This document shows positions 8,195 through 16,553 of a DNA stretch of 64,000 nt, in pieces (within the stretch, counting starts at the first letter, position 1; every line of letters starts with the position of its first letter). The translations under genes and the position numbers were made by a program. The notes under the pieces were generated by a model that searched no databases, was not told where the DNA came from, and saw nothing but the letters and a program-made list of their open reading frames with translations. This DNA is from Paraburkholderia sp. BCC1886 (GTDB lineage Bacteria; Pseudomonadota; Gammaproteobacteria; Burkholderiales; Burkholderiaceae). The stretch is from NCBI RefSeq assembly GCF_900996245.1, contig NZ_CAAJGK010000096.1, positions 1 to 64,000 on the forward strand. Direction: 5' to 3'.

Positions 8195-9127
8195 ATGGCA
8201 CTGCAATCACTGGATATCAAACGCCTGTCGGCCACGACCCTGCCTGAACCGCAGGTGCGCGAGCCGGTTACGGGCACCGTCGCGAAGCTGATCGACGTGT
8301 CCAAATGCATCGGCTGCAAGGCGTGTCAAACGGCCTGTATGGAATGGAACGATCTGCGCGACGAGATCGGCACCACGACCGGCATCTACGACAACCCGCG
8401 CGATCTGTCCGAGCATTCGTGGACGGTGATGCGCTTCTCGGAGTACGAGAACACCGAAGGCGATCTCGAATGGCTGATCCGCAAGGACGGCTGCATGCAC
8501 TGCGAAGACCCGGGCTGCCTCAAGGCGTGCCCGTCGCCGGGCGCGATCGTGCAGTACACCAACGGCATCGTCGACTTTCACGAGGAAAAATGCATCGGCT
8601 GCGGCTACTGCGTGACCGGTTGCCCGTTCAACGTGCCGCGCATTTCGAAGCAGGACAACCGCGCGTATAAGTGCACGTTGTGTTCGGATCGCGTGGCGGT
8701 CGGCCAGGAACCCGCTTGCGTGAAGACCTGCCCGACCGGTGCAATCATGTTCGGCACCAAGGAGGACATGAAGCAGCAGGCCGCCGATCGTGTGGAAGAC
8801 CTGAAGGAGCGCGGCTTCCAGAACGCCGGGTTGTACGATCCTGCCGGCGTGGGCGGCACGCACGTGATGTACGTGCTGCATCATGCGGACAAGGCCAACC
8901 TGTACCACGGTTTGCCACAGAATCCGAAGATCAGCGCGATGGTCGCCATCTGGAAGGGACTGGCCAAACCGCTGGCGCTGGCCGGCATTGCGTTCGCGGC
9001 GCTGGCCGGGTTCTTCCACTACACGCGCGTGGGGCCGAACGAAGTGAGCGAGGCGGAAGAAGCCGAAGCCCAGCATGAAGCCGATGAAGCAGACCGTTCG
9101 CGGGAGGCATCTAATGAAACACGTTGA
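8195..9127 (+). CDS. fdhB: Formate dehydrogenase beta subunit, four [4Fe-4S] ferredoxin
   Basis: This electron-transfer subunit (FdnH/FdoH type, 310 aa) carries electrons from the alpha subunit to the cytochrome b subunit. Four Cys sets are present: CIGCKACQTAC from residue 38, CMHCEDPGCLKACP, CIGCGYCVTGCP and a CTLC...CVKTC set. A single C-terminal membrane anchor (about KPLALAGIAFAALAGFF) is followed by an acidic tail. The start at 8195 has a good AAGGAGA site, nine bases after the fdhA stop. The gene overlaps the start of fdhI by 14 bases. No signal peptide is present; the subunit is expected to be carried across with the Tat-exported alpha subunit. Confidence 0.95.
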   Translation: MALQSLDIKRLSATTLPEPQVREPVTGTVAKLIDVSKCIGCKACQTACMEWNDLRDEIGTTTGIYDNPRDLSEHSWTVMRFSEYENTEGDLEWLIRKDGCMHCEDPGCLKACPSPGAIVQYTNGIVDFHEEKCIGCGYCVTGCPFNVPRISKQDNRAYKCTLCSDRVAVGQEPACVKTCPTGAIMFGTKEDMKQQAADRVEDLKERGFQNAGLYDPAGVGGTHVMYVLHHADKANLYHGLPQNPKISAMVAIWKGLAKPLALAGIAFAALAGFFHYTRVGPNEVSEAEEAEAQHEADEADRSREASNETR

Positions 9128-9803
9128 ACCTCATGAGCGCCGCGGCGAACCCGCGGTGCTGCGGGATGTGAAAGGCAACAGCCTGATCCAGCGCTACACG
9201 CCCAACGAACGCACCAATCACTGGATTACCGCGATCACGTTCGTGCTGCTGGCGCTCTCGGGCCTCGCCATGTTTCATCCGGCGATGTCGTGGCTCTACG
9301 CGATCTTCGGCGGCGGACAATGGACGCGTATCCTGCATCCGTTCGTGGGCTGTGTGATGTTCCTGTCGTTCCTGATTCTGGCGCTGCGCTTCTGGCACCA
9401 CAACTATCTGGACCGCGCGGACATTCAATGGATGAAGCAGATCGGCGACGTGCTGAACAATCGCGAAGACCGGCTGCCCGCCATCGGCAAATACAACGCC
9501 GGCCAGAAGCTGCTGTTCTTCACGATGGTGCTTTGCCTGCTGCTGTTGCTCGCGAGCGGCATCGTCATCTGGCGGCGCTATTTCTCGTTCTATTTTCCGA
9601 TCGAGATCATTCGTGCGGCGGCGCTGGTTCATGCGGCGGCGGCCTTCGTGCTGATCGTCGGGATCGTCGTGCATATTTACGCGGCGCTGTGGATCAAAGG
9701 TTCCATCGGAGCGATGACGCGCGGTACGGTCACGTACGGTTGGGCGCGCAAGCATCATCCGAACTGGTTCAAAGAGATCATCGGCAAATCAAGCCGTCTG
9801 TAG
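9114..9803 (+). CDS. fdhI: Formate dehydrogenase gamma subunit, cytochrome b556
   Basis: This 229-aa integral membrane diheme cytochrome b passes electrons from the beta subunit to quinone. Four hydrophobic segments are visible, with candidate heme-ligand His residues in ERTNHWITA, LHPFVG, ALVHAA and VVHIYAA. The start at 9114 is chosen for the strong GGGAGG site (9102-9107) and the family N terminus; the frame is open to 9075. It overlaps the fdhB end by 14 bases, indicating coupled translation. Confidence 0.94.
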   Translation: MKHVEPHERRGEPAVLRDVKGNSLIQRYTPNERTNHWITAITFVLLALSGLAMFHPAMSWLYAIFGGGQWTRILHPFVGCVMFLSFLILALRFWHHNYLDRADIQWMKQIGDVLNNREDRLPAIGKYNAGQKLLFFTMVLCLLLLLASGIVIWRRYFSFYFPIEIIRAAALVHAAAAFVLIVGIVVHIYAALWIKGSIGAMTRGTVTYGWARKHHPNWFKEIIGKSSRL

Positions 9804-9821
9804 CTTCAAGAGGTCGACACA

Positions 9822-10820
9822 GTGGTTCAACGCATTCTCGAAGCCGGCGATATCGAATCGCTCGATCACACGGCGATTCCCCGTCTGCGCATGCCGGAAC
9901 GCCTCGCGGTGTTTCCGGCGCGCGCCGCGCGGCTGCGGCAACTGGCGGCCCGCGACAATCCGATTGCCGGCTATCTGCGTCTGATGGCCGCGCTCGCCGA
10001 CGCGCAGCAACACGTTCTGCAAGGCTTCAAGGCGCGGCCGCCGAGCGCCGAACTGATCGCCAGCGCCCAGGCGCATTCCATGCCGCTCGTGCCCGCGTTA
10101 TCGGGTGCGCGCGATCCGGCCTGGCGCGCGGTCCTGCTGCAACTGCTCGACCGGGTCGAAGCCGCCGGTCCGCTGACTGAGCCGCTCGCCGCCCTGTTCG
10201 AACAGCTTCGCCGACTCGACGAAGCCGCGCTCGAAGCGCAGGCCGACTCGCTGTTCGCACAGCGTTTCGGCGAAGTCGATCCGGCCAGCGCCCCCTTCAT
10301 CATGGCCGCGCTGCAAGTGGTGTGGACCGATCTGGCCGCCGACATCGACAAACGCGCGGTGCCGTATCTCGAGACGCTCGGCCTGTGTCCCGTGTGCGGC
10401 TCGCATCCGGTGGCGAGCCTCGTGCGCGTCGGCGGACAGCATGACAATTACCGCTATCTGCAATGCGGTCTGTGCGCGACCGAGTGGCACATGGTGCGGG
10501 CGAAATGCTCGAACTGCGATTCGACCAAAGGCATTGCGTATCACGTCGTCGGTTCGCCGGACGCCGACCAGGCCACGCGCGAAAGCGAATCGGACAAGGC
10601 CGCGCTGAAGGCCGAGTCGTGCGACGAATGCCACACCTACCGCAAGCTCGGCATCCAGTCGAAAGACTACGATTTCGAGCCGTTCGCGGACGACCTCGCG
10701 AGTCTCACGCTGGACCTGCTGATGGGCGCCGAAGGGTATCGCCGCGCGTCGCCGCATCCGTGGCTGTGGCCCGAGCAGAGCGAGGACGCAACCAACCCTG
10801 ACGACGAGTCCGCAGAATGA
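9822..10820 (+). CDS. fdhE: Formate dehydrogenase accessory protein FdhE
   Basis: FdhE is a cytoplasmic rubredoxin-like maturation factor for Tat-exported formate dehydrogenases; it binds the catalytic subunit before export. The 332-aa product has the diagnostic C-terminal series of CxxC pairs (CPVC at 189-192, then CGLC, CSNC and CDEC). The start is GTG at 9822 with AAGAGG eight bases upstream. It lies 18 bases after fdhI and 13 bases before selB, so structural genes, chaperone and Sec elongation factor form one unit. Confidence 0.94.
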   Translation: MVQRILEAGDIESLDHTAIPRLRMPERLAVFPARAARLRQLAARDNPIAGYLRLMAALADAQQHVLQGFKARPPSAELIASAQAHSMPLVPALSGARDPAWRAVLLQLLDRVEAAGPLTEPLAALFEQLRRLDEAALEAQADSLFAQRFGEVDPASAPFIMAALQVVWTDLAADIDKRAVPYLETLGLCPVCGSHPVASLVRVGGQHDNYRYLQCGLCATEWHMVRAKCSNCDSTKGIAYHVVGSPDADQATRESESDKAALKAESCDECHTYRKLGIQSKDYDFEPFADDLASLTLDLLMGAEGYRRASPHPWLWPEQSEDATNPDDESAE

Positions 10821-10833
10821 CGGGCGTGCCAGC

Positions 10834-12747
10834 ATGATCGTCGGCACGGCGGGGCATATCGATCATGGCAAGACGAGTCTCGTGCGCGCGCTGTCGGGCG
10901 TCGATACCGACCGGCTGAAAGAAGAAAAAGCACGCGGCATTTCCATCGAACTCGGTTACGCCTACGTGCCGCTCGAGAACGGCGACGTGCTCGGCCTGAT
11001 CGACGTGCCCGGTCACGAGAAGCTCGTCCACACGATGACGGCCGGCGCGAGCGGCATCGACTTCGCACTGCTGGTCATCGCCGCCGACGACGGCGTGATG
11101 CCGCAAACCCGCGAGCATCTGGCGATCGTCGAACTGCTCGGCATCCGGCGCGGTGCCGTTGCGCTGACCAAGATCGACCGCGTGGACCCGCAGCGGCTTG
11201 CGGAGGTGCGAGCCGAAGTGAGCGCATTTATAAGCGGCAGTACGCTGCGCGACGCGCCCGTGTTCGCCACCAACGCCCTGAGTCCCGACGACCCCGGCGT
11301 CGCCGCGTTGAAGGCGCATCTGCATGCCGCCGCTGCCGAATGGCGCCGGCGTCGCGACGATGGTTTGTTCCGGCTGGCGATCGACCGCGTTTTTACGCTG
11401 GCGGGTCAGGGCACGATCGTGACCGGAACCGTGGTCGCCGGTCGCGTGACGGTCGGCGAGACTTCGATGCTGGCGCCGAAGCAGCAACCGGTGCGGATCC
11501 GCAGCATTCACGCACAGAACCGCCCGGCCGGGACCGGCCATGCGGGCGAGCGCTGCGCATTGAACCTCGCCGGTATCGAGAAGAGCGCGATCGACCGCGG
11601 CGACTGGATCGTCGATCCGCGTCTGGCCGAGGCATCGGAGCGGTTCGACGTGACGCTGCGACTTTTGCCCGACGCGTCGCTGACGCTCGAGCACTGGGCG
11701 CCGTTGCACGTGCATCTCGGCACGCAGCATCAGGTCGCGCACGTTGCGCTGCTCGATGGCGACAGACTGGCTGCAGGCCAGAGCGGGCGTGTCCAGCTGG
11801 TATTCGAGCGACCCATGTGCGCGTTGCCCGGCGATCGCTTCGTGGTGCGCAACGCGCAGGCAAACCGAACCGTGGGCGGCGGCCATGTGCTCGATCCGTT
11901 CGGCGCCGTACGCAAGCGCCGCTCGCCGGAACGGCTGGCCTGGCTCGATGCGATACAGACGCTGCTCGATACCGGCACGCTCGACGCGATCCTCGCGCGC
12001 GCGCCGAACGGCGTCGCGCGTTCGCTGCTGGAGCGGCTGACCGGCATGCCGGCAGCGGCGCTCGTGTTGCCGCCCGACACGCACACGGTGCCGCTTGCCG
12101 GCGACGACGCGCTACTGGTCGCCGACGCGCAATGGCAGGCACTCACAGCGCGCCTGACGGACGCGCTCGAGCACTATCACGTGCGCTCGCCGGACGAACT
12201 CGGCCCGGACGCGTCGCGGTTGCGACGCATCGCGGCGCCGCTCGCGGACGATCTGCTGTGGCGTGCGCTCGTCGATAACGCGGCTGCGCGTGGCGACATC
12301 GTCAAGCAGGGACCGTGGCTGCATCTGCCGGGTCATGCGGTTACGCTCGACGAGGCCGACCGCGCGCTCGCGGCGCGTTGCCTGCCCGCGCTCGAAGCGG
12401 GGCGTTTCGAGCCGCCGTGGGTCCGCGATCTGGCGGCCACGTATAGCGCGCCCGAAGAGCGCGTGCGTCAGTTATTGCGCAAACTCGCGCGCCAGGGCGA
12501 GTTGTTCCAGGTGGTGCGGGATCTGTTCTATCCGTTGCAGACCATCCGCGAACTGGCGTCGATCGCGGCTGCGGAAGCGCGGAACAACGCTGGAACGGTC
12601 GCTGCCGCGCCGTTTCGCGACGTCACCGGGCTGGGGAGAAAGCGTTCGATCCAGCTGCTGGAGTTTTTCGACCGGGTCGGCTATACGCGGTTTCACAATG
12701 GCCTGCATGTGCTGCGGCCCGACAGCCGCTGGCTCGACCTGCTTTGA
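10834..12747 (+). CDS. selB: Selenocysteine-specific elongation factor SelB
   Basis: SelB brings Sec-tRNA(Sec) to the ribosome at UGA codons marked by a SECIS hairpin. The 637-aa product starts MIVGTAGHIDHGKTSLV (G1 loop, residues 7-14), has DVPGHEK (from residue 57) and TKIDR as G3 and G4, then EF-Tu-like beta-barrel domains. The C-terminal third of winged-helix repeats ends FDRVGYTRFHNGLHVLRPDSRW, which binds the SECIS. It sits directly behind fdhE and in front of selC, so the decoder is encoded with its target mRNA. Confidence 0.96.
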   Translation: MIVGTAGHIDHGKTSLVRALSGVDTDRLKEEKARGISIELGYAYVPLENGDVLGLIDVPGHEKLVHTMTAGASGIDFALLVIAADDGVMPQTREHLAIVELLGIRRGAVALTKIDRVDPQRLAEVRAEVSAFISGSTLRDAPVFATNALSPDDPGVAALKAHLHAAAAEWRRRRDDGLFRLAIDRVFTLAGQGTIVTGTVVAGRVTVGETSMLAPKQQPVRIRSIHAQNRPAGTGHAGERCALNLAGIEKSAIDRGDWIVDPRLAEASERFDVTLRLLPDASLTLEHWAPLHVHLGTQHQVAHVALLDGDRLAAGQSGRVQLVFERPMCALPGDRFVVRNAQANRTVGGGHVLDPFGAVRKRRSPERLAWLDAIQTLLDTGTLDAILARAPNGVARSLLERLTGMPAAALVLPPDTHTVPLAGDDALLVADAQWQALTARLTDALEHYHVRSPDELGPDASRLRRIAAPLADDLLWRALVDNAAARGDIVKQGPWLHLPGHAVTLDEADRALAARCLPALEAGRFEPPWVRDLAATYSAPEERVRQLLRKLARQGELFQVVRDLFYPLQTIRELASIAAAEARNNAGTVAAAPFRDVTGLGRKRSIQLLEFFDRVGYTRFHNGLHVLRPDSRWLDLL

Positions 12748-12796
12748 GCGGTGCGGCGGGCTCGCGCCGCCGAAGTCCGGGCGCAGGCGAAGCGGC

Positions 12797-12802
12797 TATA
12801 AT
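12797..12802 (+). promoter_or_regulatory. Candidate -10 box for selC
   Basis: A perfect TATAAT lies 66 bases before the tRNA-Sec gene and 50 bases after the selB stop. The -35 region (about 12773-12779) is poor. Between the box and the tRNA are small hairpins, including CCGGT/ACCGG around AAAA near 12836-12849. Confidence 0.35.
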
Positions 12803-12867
12803 CCGGCTGCATCGTGCCCGGGATGCCGGCCGACGCCGGTAAAAACCGGTAGAACTCAGTCACCATG

Positions 12868-12963
12868 GGAAGGCATTCGTACCCGGTGGTGCGGCTGGAC
12901 TTCAAATCCAGTTGAGGACGTCAAGCGTTCTCAGGTCGGTTCGACTCCGGCTGCCTTCCGCCA
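12868..12963 (+). tRNA. selC: tRNA-Sec (anticodon UCA)
   Basis: The 96-base gene has the long 8-bp acceptor stem GGAAGGCA/TGCCTTCC, the anticodon arm CTGGACTTCAAATCCAG with TCA at 12902-12904, a long variable arm and an encoded CCA (12961-12963). It closely resembles E. coli selC around the anticodon arm. It decodes UGA as selenocysteine; fdhA is the only Sec gene recognised in this window. It directly follows selB. Confidence 0.97.
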
Positions 12964-13077
12964 GACACTCCCTTCGGGGTAGTCCCTATTTTCAGCCGCA
13001 GTCCCTCTCCGCACGCGACAGCCTGGCGTGAGCGCGATATCCCAAGGGTCCGGCAAACCTGTTTTTGGAATTTCCCC

Positions 13078-15282
13078 ATGGAAATTAAAGTCAACTTTCT
13101 CGATAAGCTCCGCCTGGAAGCCAAATTCGATGACTTCACGGTCGTAGCCGACCAGCCCATCCGCTATAAAGGCGACGGTTCGGCGCCGGGCCCCTTCGAT
13201 TATTTTCTGGCTTCGTCGGCTTTGTGCGCCGCGTACTTCGTGAAGCTGTACTGCGTGACCCGCAATATTCCGACCGAGAATATTCGCCTCTCGCAGAACA
13301 ATATCGTCGATCCGGAAAACCGCTACCAGCAGATCTTCAAGATTCAGGTCGAGTTGCCCTCGGATATCACGGAAAAAGACCGCCTGGGTATCCTGCGTTC
13401 CATCGATCGTTGTACGGTCAAGAAGGTCGTGCAAGCCGGCCCCGAGTTCGTGATCGAAGAGGTCGAGAATCTGGACGCCGACGCTCAGTCCTTGCTGACG
13501 CTGAAGCCGGCTACCGATGCCAGCACCTATATCGTCGGCAAGGATCTGCCGCTGGAGCAGACCATCGCGAACATGTCGGGCCTGCTGGCGAGCCTCGGCA
13601 TGAAGATCGAAATCGCTTCGTGGCGCAATATCATTCCGAACGTGTGGTCGTTGCATATTCGCGACGCGCATTCGCCGATGTGCTTCACCAACGGCAAGGG
13701 CTCGACCAAAGAAAGCGCGTTGGCCTCGGCGTTGGGCGAGTTTATCGAGCGCCTGAACTGCAACCATTTCTATGGTGGAGCGTTCTGGGGCGAAGACATC
13801 GCCAATGCGGAGTTCGTGCATTACCCGAACGAGCGCTGGTTCAAGCCCGGCCGGAAGGACGCGCTGCCGGCCGGCATTCTGGACGAGTATTGCCTCGAAA
13901 TTTATAACCCCGACGGCGAGTTGCGCGGCTCGCATCTGTACGACACCAACTCCGGCAACAAGCAGCGCGGCATCGTTGCGCTGCCGTTCGTGCGGCATTC
14001 GGACGGCGAAGTCGTGTATTTCCCGTCCAACCTGATCGAGAACCTGTTCGTCAGCAATGGCATGAGCGCCGGCAATACGCTCGCCGAAGCGCAGGTGCAA
14101 TGTCTGTCGGAAATTTTCGAACGGGCGGTCAAGCGCGAAATCCTGGAAGGCGAATACGCGTTGCCCGACGTGCCGCAAGAAGTGCTCGCGAAATACCCGG
14201 GCATCCTGGCCGGCATTCAGGGACTGGAAGAGCAGGGCTTTCCGGTGCTCGTGAAGGACGCGTCGCTCGGCGGCATGTACCCGGTCATGTGCGTCACGTT
14301 GATGAACCCGCGCACGGGCGGTGTGTTTGCGTCGTTCGGCGCGCACCCGAGCTTCGAGGTAGCGCTGGAGCGCAGTCTGACGGAGTTGCTGCAGGGACGC
14401 AGTTTCGAAGGCCTCAACGACTTGCCTCAGCCCACCTTCGTCAGTAATGCCGTGACGGAACCGAATAACTTTGTCGAGCACTTCATCGATTCGAGCGGTG
14501 TGGTGTCGTGGCGCTTTTTCAGCGCCCGATCGGATTACGAATTCGTCGAATGGGATTTTTCCGGCAAGGGTGAAAACTCCAATGCCGATGAAGCCGCGAC
14601 CCTGTTCGGCCTTCTCGAAAGCATGGGCAAAGAGTCGTACATGGCGGTGTATCACCAGCTGGGGGCCGTAGCGTGCCGGATTCTGGTGCCGGGTTATTCA
14701 GAGGTGTATCCGGTCGAAGATCTGGTTTGGGACAACACGAACAAGTCGCTGCTGTTTCGTGAAGACATTCTGAACGTGCATCGTCTGGACGATGCCGCTC
14801 TGGCGGCGCTGCTCGAGCGGCTGGAGAACAACGAACTGGACGAGCACTCCGATATCGCCACGTTGATCGGCATCGAATTCGACGAGAACACCGACTGGGG
14901 CCAGCTCACCGTGCTCGAGTTGAAGCTGTTGATTCATCTCGCCTTGCAGCAGTTCGAAGAGGCGCAGGAATTGACGGGCGCTTTCCTGCAGTACAACGAC
15001 AACACGGTCGAGCGGGGACTGTTTTACCAGGCCTTGAACGTGGTGCTGGAGGTGCTGCTCGATGACGAGCTCGAACTGGACGACTATGCGTTCAACTTCC
15101 GCCGCATGTTCGGCGACGCCCGGATGGACGCGGTCATGGGTTCGGTGGATGGCAGCGTGCGCTTCTTCGGACTGACGCCGACGAGTCTGAAACTGGAAGG
15201 TCTCGACCGGCATCAACGGCTGATCGACAGTTACAGGAAACTGCATCAGGCGCGGGCCAAAGCGGCGGCGACGGCGGGCTAG
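13078..15282 (+). CDS. OsmC domain/YcaO domain fusion protein
   Basis: This 734-aa protein joins an N-terminal OsmC-like domain (about residues 1-140, with Cys residues in SALCAAYFVKLYC) to a YcaO domain (about 165-560) and a helical C-terminal region. The YcaO part matches E. coli YcaO closely (SWRNIIPNVWSLHIRD, NGMSAGNTLAEAQVQCLSE, FASFGAHPSFEVALER). YcaO proteins use ATP to activate amide backbones; E. coli YcaO aids beta-methylthiolation of ribosomal protein S12 with RimO. OsmC domains reduce organic peroxides through Cys. No rimO lies nearby. The gene starts 114 bases after selC. Confidence 0.9.
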   Translation: MEIKVNFLDKLRLEAKFDDFTVVADQPIRYKGDGSAPGPFDYFLASSALCAAYFVKLYCVTRNIPTENIRLSQNNIVDPENRYQQIFKIQVELPSDITEKDRLGILRSIDRCTVKKVVQAGPEFVIEEVENLDADAQSLLTLKPATDASTYIVGKDLPLEQTIANMSGLLASLGMKIEIASWRNIIPNVWSLHIRDAHSPMCFTNGKGSTKESALASALGEFIERLNCNHFYGGAFWGEDIANAEFVHYPNERWFKPGRKDALPAGILDEYCLEIYNPDGELRGSHLYDTNSGNKQRGIVALPFVRHSDGEVVYFPSNLIENLFVSNGMSAGNTLAEAQVQCLSEIFERAVKREILEGEYALPDVPQEVLAKYPGILAGIQGLEEQGFPVLVKDASLGGMYPVMCVTLMNPRTGGVFASFGAHPSFEVALERSLTELLQGRSFEGLNDLPQPTFVSNAVTEPNNFVEHFIDSSGVVSWRFFSARSDYEFVEWDFSGKGENSNADEAATLFGLLESMGKESYMAVYHQLGAVACRILVPGYSEVYPVEDLVWDNTNKSLLFREDILNVHRLDDAALAALLERLENNELDEHSDIATLIGIEFDENTDWGQLTVLELKLLIHLALQQFEEAQELTGAFLQYNDNTVERGLFYQALNVVLEVLLDDELELDDYAFNFRRMFGDARMDAVMGSVDGSVRFFGLTPTSLKLEGLDRHQRLIDSYRKLHQARAKAAATAG

Positions 15283-15387
15283 CCGGCCGTCCGGGCGTCG
15301 CTTTCGCAGTTGCCGCGGTCCGGGAACGACTTTTGCGCAGTGGTCTGGTCGGTCCTACGTCGCCACGCCATCAGCGGGAGAAAAATC

Positions 15388-15840
15388 TTGAACGCCCAGG
15401 TTGAAAATCCAACGCCACCCGCCGTCCCCACGGGCCTGCCCATCGAACTTCGTCCGGCGGCCGAGCCGGTCCGCGTGCTGGTCGTGGACGATTCCCGCCC
15501 GTCCGCGGACGCGCTCAGCGCCTATCTGGAAGCGGGGGGCATGAGCGTGCGCACCGTCTACCATGGCTCGGACGCGCTGCGCGAGGCCAAAGCGTGGATT
15601 CCCGACTGCATCGTTCTCGACGTCGCCATGCCCGGTCTGTCCGGTATTGGGGTGGCCGCCGCGCTGCGCAGAGTCGAGGCGACCTCGAAGATTCCGCTGC
15701 TGGCGTTTACTGCATTCGATACCCGCGATCACGTGCTGGAAATGCAAAGAGTCGGTTTCGACGCGGTGTGCCGGAAGCCTGCCGAACTGACCGAACTCGA
15801 AGACCTGATTTTCCAGCTGCTCGGCGGCCGACCGGCATAG
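15388..15840 (+). CDS. Single-domain response regulator (receiver)
   Basis: This protein of about 150 residues has one receiver domain: VLVVDDSRPSA with the acidic pair, CIVLDVAMPG with the phospho-acceptor Asp, the Thr in LLAFTAF and the Lys in VCRKP. No output domain follows. The start chosen is TTG at 15388 (GGGAG seven bases upstream), preceding a 25-residue Pro/Ala leader; an earlier TTG at 15310 is in frame but lacks a ribosome site. No histidine kinase is adjacent, the nearest being the phcS-like kinase 6 kb away, so its partner is unknown. Confidence 0.85.
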   Translation: MNAQVENPTPPAVPTGLPIELRPAAEPVRVLVVDDSRPSADALSAYLEAGGMSVRTVYHGSDALREAKAWIPDCIVLDVAMPGLSGIGVAAALRRVEATSKIPLLAFTAFDTRDHVLEMQRVGFDAVCRKPAELTELEDLIFQLLGGRPA

Positions 15841-15911
15841 GCATAGCGGTTGCTCGAACGATAAGGTCCGCAGTCACTCCTGCGGCTAACCGTATCGACG
15901 AGGAGATCAAC

Positions 15912-16460
15912 ATGCAAGCCACAGCAGAACACAAGACCCGGGCCAACGCCGACACTGGCACCGACGCTCCCGACGCACTCGTTTTTCTCGAAAGCGAGCA
16001 CCGTGCAGTCGAAAAACTGTTCGACGCATTCAAGCGCGCAAAAGACGACGATCTGGACGCCAAATCGACACTCGTGCAACGCGCTTGTGAAGAGCTGTCG
16101 ATTCACACCATTCTCGAAGAAGAACTGTTATATCCCGCCGCTCAACGCGCATTACCCGACAGCGACAAGCTCGATGTCGAAGAAGCGTATATCGAGCACT
16201 TTCTCGTCAAAACCCTGATTGCGAAGTTCGAGTCGATGAAAGCCGGCGACAAGGGTTTCGATGCGACTTTCAAAGTGATGAGCGAGATGGTCGGCCATCA
16301 CGTCGAGGAAGAAGAGGAAGAGCTCTTCCCGGAGTTGCGCAAAACGAAACTCGATCTGCACGAGCTCGGCGCAAAGATGGTCACGCGCAAGGCGGAGTTG
16401 CAACGCAAGCTGGATGCGGTCGGCAGCCGGTCGGTCGGCGACAACACTGCGCGGCTGTAA
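15912..16460 (+). CDS. Hemerythrin HHE cation-binding domain protein
   Basis: The 182-aa product starts at ATG 15912 with GAGGAG upstream. It contains the paired HHE helical segments: ESEHRAVEKLFDAF, ELSIHTILEEELLYP and VGHHVEEEEEELFP. These His and Glu residues form a di-iron site in hemerythrin-like proteins that bind O2 or NO or repair Fe-S clusters. It is likely cytoplasmic, with no signal peptide. It is independent of its neighbours, though the receiver gene ends 71 bases upstream on the same strand. Confidence 0.88.
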   Translation: MQATAEHKTRANADTGTDAPDALVFLESEHRAVEKLFDAFKRAKDDDLDAKSTLVQRACEELSIHTILEEELLYPAAQRALPDSDKLDVEEAYIEHFLVKTLIAKFESMKAGDKGFDATFKVMSEMVGHHVEEEEEELFPELRKTKLDLHELGAKMVTRKAELQRKLDAVGSRSVGDNTARL

Positions 16461-16553
16461 TGCGGCCACGAAGCGGCACGAAGCGGCCACCAGGCGCCGT
16501 GCGGCGATAACCAAAGCCGCTTCGCCCCTCCCACACTCCAGGAAGAAAACCGC

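Noticed and set aside
5213..8206. A 997-residue open frame on the minus strand opposite fdhA
   Set aside because: It is the antisense shadow of a GC-rich coding gene: Arg/His/Gly-rich with no domain, signal or ribosome site, while the plus strand is a clear formate dehydrogenase.
12868..12963. tRNA-Sec as an attachment site of a genomic island
   Set aside because: tRNA-Sec is a known target, but no integrase and no repeated 3' end of the tRNA was seen downstream; the next gene is a normal YcaO-type gene.
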